Shown here: positions 62,505 through 64,000 of the stretch, one piece after another
Layout of the letters: each line of letters starts with the position of its first letter
Numbering within the stretch: the stretch's first letter is position 1
Source of the DNA: Crocinitomicaceae bacterium
GTDB taxonomy: Bacteria > Bacteroidota > Bacteroidia > Flavobacteriales_D > Crocinitomicaceae
DNA length: 64,000 bases
Assembly: GCA_023957475.1 (NCBI GenBank)
Contig: JAMLHA010000011.1
Location: 1 to 64,000 of the forward strand
Reading direction: 5' to 3'
Notes under the pieces: model-generated
Database searches by the model: none
Told to the model about the DNA's origin: nothing
The model's input: only the letters and a program-made list of their open reading frames with translations
Made by a program: the position numbers and the translations under genes

Positions 62505-63701
62505 TTAGCTATTTGGCAAATCTCTTGTAAATGAAGGAATACCAGTAATATCAGCGCCTGTAATAAGTAGGTGAATATCATGTGTACCTTCATACGTAAC
62601 AACAGATTCTAAATTAGCCATGTGACGCATGATAGAATACTCACTCGTAATCCCCATTCCTCCGTGAATTTGACGTGCTTCACGAGCAATTCTCAATGCA
62701 ATTTCACAACTATTTCTTTTGGCCATTGATATTTGAGCAGAAGTTGCTTTCCCTGCATCTCTTAATTGACCCAATCTGAATAATAAAAGTTGAGCTTTGG
62801 TGATTTCAGTAATCATTTCAGCCAATTTCTTTTGTGTTAATTGGAATGCGCCAATTGGAACTCCAAATTGAACACGTTCTTTTGAATAACGCAAAGCTTG
62901 ATCGTAACAATCCATAGCTGCGCCAAGTGCGCCCCAAGCAATACCAAAACGAGCAGAGTCAAGACAACTCAATGGAGCGCCTAATCCACTTCTTCCTGGT
63001 AATATATTTGCTTTTGGAACTTTTACATTGTCAAATACCAACTCTCCTGTTGCAGATGCACGTAACGAAAGTTTTCCGTGAGTTTCTGGTGTTGTAAATC
63101 CTTCCATTCCGCGTTCAACAACCAATCCATGAATTCTTCCTTCCTCATTTTTTGCCCATACTACAGCGATATCAGCAAAAGGAGCGTTTGAAATCCACAT
63201 TTTAGCACCATTTAATATAACATGGTCACCAGCATCTTTAAAATTGGTAATCATTCCACCTGGGTTAGAACCATGATCTGGCTCTGTTAACCCAAAACAA
63301 CCCATCATTTCGCCTGTAGCCAATTTGGGTAAATATTTCATTCTTTGTTCTTCAGAGCCATATTTCCAAATAGGATACATGACTAAAGAAGACTGAACAG
63401 ATGCCGTAGAACGAATACCAGAATCACATCTTTCCAATTCTTGCATGATTAACCCATAAGAAATTTGATCAAGACCTGGTCCGCCATATTGTTCAGGAAT
63501 ATATGGTCCAAAAGCACCGATTTCTCCAAGTCCTTTAATTAATTGTTTAGGGAATGTTGCTTTTTCATAGTGCTCATCAATAATAGGAGAAACTTCTTTT
63601 TTTATCCAAGCTCTTGCAGCATCTCTTACCAATTTTTGCTCATCTGTAAGCAAATCATCCATGTTATAATAATCTGGATGTGTATATAAATCTGTTCTCA
63701 T
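62505..63701 (-). CDS. Acyl-CoA dehydrogenase, glutaryl-CoA dehydrogenase-like
   Basis: A 398-residue FAD enzyme that oxidises acyl-CoA to enoyl-CoA. The catalytic base is E371 in VVTYEGTHDIHLL, the position and context of glutaryl-CoA dehydrogenases. FAD-binding stretches CFGLTEPDHGSNPGG and MWISNAPFADIAVVW, and the C-terminal ARQIHGGMGITSEY, are also present. Glutaryl-CoA oxidation in lysine or tryptophan breakdown is therefore more likely than fatty-acid beta-oxidation, but substrate choice is inferred. Its promoter is back-to-back with that of the divergent gene. Confidence 0.9.
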   Translation of the reverse strand: MRTDLYTHPDYYNMDDLLTDEQKLVRDAARAWIKKEVSPIIDEHYEKATFPKQLIKGLGEIGAFGPYIPEQYGGPGLDQISYGLIMQELERCDSGIRSTASVQSSLVMYPIWKYGSEEQRMKYLPKLATGEMMGCFGLTEPDHGSNPGGMITNFKDAGDHVILNGAKMWISNAPFADIAVVWAKNEEGRIHGLVVERGMEGFTTPETHGKLSLRASATGELVFDNVKVPKANILPGRSGLGAPLSCLDSARFGIAWGALGAAMDCYDQALRYSKERVQFGVPIGAFQLTQKKLAEMITEITKAQLLLFRLGQLRDAGKATSAQISMAKRNSCEIALRIAREARQIHGGMGITSEYSIMRHMANLESVVTYEGTHDIHLLITGADITGIPSFTRDLPNS

Positions 63702-63725
63702 TTTAAAATTTCATTTAATGATAGA

Positions 63726-63733
63726 CAAAAATA
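63726..63733 (-). promoter_or_regulatory. -7 box TATTTTTG of the acyl-CoA dehydrogenase gene
   Basis: A perfect minus-strand box 24 nt before the ATG at 63701, and three bases from the divergent plus-strand box. Confidence 0.55.
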
Positions 63734-63736
63734 GTA

Positions 63737-63744
63737 TATTTTTG
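63737..63744 (+). promoter_or_regulatory. -7 box TATTTTTG of the divergent gene
   Basis: A perfect plus-strand box 47 nt before the ATG at 63792. It is so close to the minus-strand box that both cannot be occupied by polymerase at once. Confidence 0.5.
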
Positions 63745-63791
63745 CTCTTTCGAAACTAAATTTCGTTAAATAAACAACTTTTAAAAATATT

Positions 63792-64000
63792 ATGTTTCAA
63801 TTTATAGGAAATAGTTTGCTCATGTCTATTGTACCAACAACAGAAATAGATGTGCCCACAACTTTGGAGGTTGTTTCAAAAACAAATGATTGGTTTTTGG
63901 GTTTTGTATTATTTATCTGCTTTTTATTGTTAGCATTGGCAAAAAGATTAGACCCATTTGTATTAAGAGTTATTCTACATTCCTTTTTCTCTTTAGATAC
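63792..64000 (+). CDS. Membrane protein, N-terminal part (DUF4271-like), cut by the window end
   Basis: The first 69 codons of a gene that continues past the window. The N-terminal part is polar (VPTTEIDVPTTLEVVSKTNDW), followed by a hydrophobic helix (FLGFVLFICFLLLALAKRLDP). The NDWFLGFVL...LALAKRL pattern resembles the start of DUF4271 membrane proteins of Bacteroidota; this assignment rests on a short stretch only. Confidence 0.6.
   Translation, partial: MFQFIGNSLLMSIVPTTEIDVPTTLEVVSKTNDWFLGFVLFICFLLLALAKRLDPFVLRVILHSFFSLD

Overview
The window is AT-rich chromosomal DNA from a member of the Bacteroidota, most likely the Flavobacteriia or a close relative. Four things point there: several secreted proteins with type IX secretion (T9SS) C-terminal sorting signals; many promoters with the Bacteroidota -7 box TAnnTTTG and no clear Shine-Dalgarno sequences; a single-chain E1 of the 2-oxoacid dehydrogenase complex; and the yicC-gmk-nadD gene order. 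The assignment is inference from gene content, and no rRNA or tRNA gene was recognised.

Layout. 0-0.7 kb: remnant of an unrecognised gene. 0.8-4.4 kb: M16 protease pair. 4.5-9.6 kb: acyl-CoA reductase, ribD, fused E1. 9.6-14.1 kb: transglutaminase, DUF2911, TauE and M28 genes, with two non-coding repeats. 14.2-18.7 kb: broken GIY-YIG gene, PepSY-flavodoxin-FNR reductase with a DUF2271 partner, map. 18.8-23.9 kb: three tandem POT peptide transporters. 24-32 kb: vWA-like protein, TatD, TcdA, L,D-transpeptidase, a short-chain dehydrogenase next to a steroid 5-alpha-reductase homologue, and a uracil-DNA-glycosylase-family protein. 32-37.4 kb: two large T9SS surface proteins, the second interrupted by a TGA. 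37.5-42.3 kb: membrane protein, DUF4301, methyltransferase, rlmN. 42.4-49.1 kb: decaying surface-protein cluster with a duplicated two-gene module and in-frame stops and frameshifts. 49.2-60.2 kb: yicC-gmk-nadD, cold-shock protein, mdh, T9SS/PKD protein, eno, a GH114-like lipoprotein, osmC, rlmB. 60.2-60.9 kb: gene-free but highly structured. 60.9-64 kb: cysS, a glutaryl-CoA-dehydrogenase-like gene, and the start of a membrane-protein gene.

The most interesting signal is non-coding. A 9-bp word (ATGAATATT) recurs three times at an exact 21-bp period at three places (46.93, 49.00 and 60.78 kb). Each array lies exactly 28 nt upstream of a minus-strand -7 box. The geometry, direct 9-mers with 12-bp spacers, is that of LytTR response-regulator sites. 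Two of the arrays head the duplicated surface-protein genes. The third heads a gene-less unit made of a 156-bp element with 20-bp complementary ends (60571-60726) followed by a terminator-like hairpin. A related 154-bp element lies at 37558-37711, in the 3' UTR of a membrane-protein gene. This suggests an undescribed structured RNA or mobile-element family, one copy of which may be controlled by the same regulator as the surface proteins.

Metabolically the core genes are ordinary: peptide uptake and proteolysis, branched-chain or central 2-oxoacid oxidation, riboflavin synthesis, glycolysis and TCA enzymes, translation and RNA modification. The accessory material is surface proteins and repeats.
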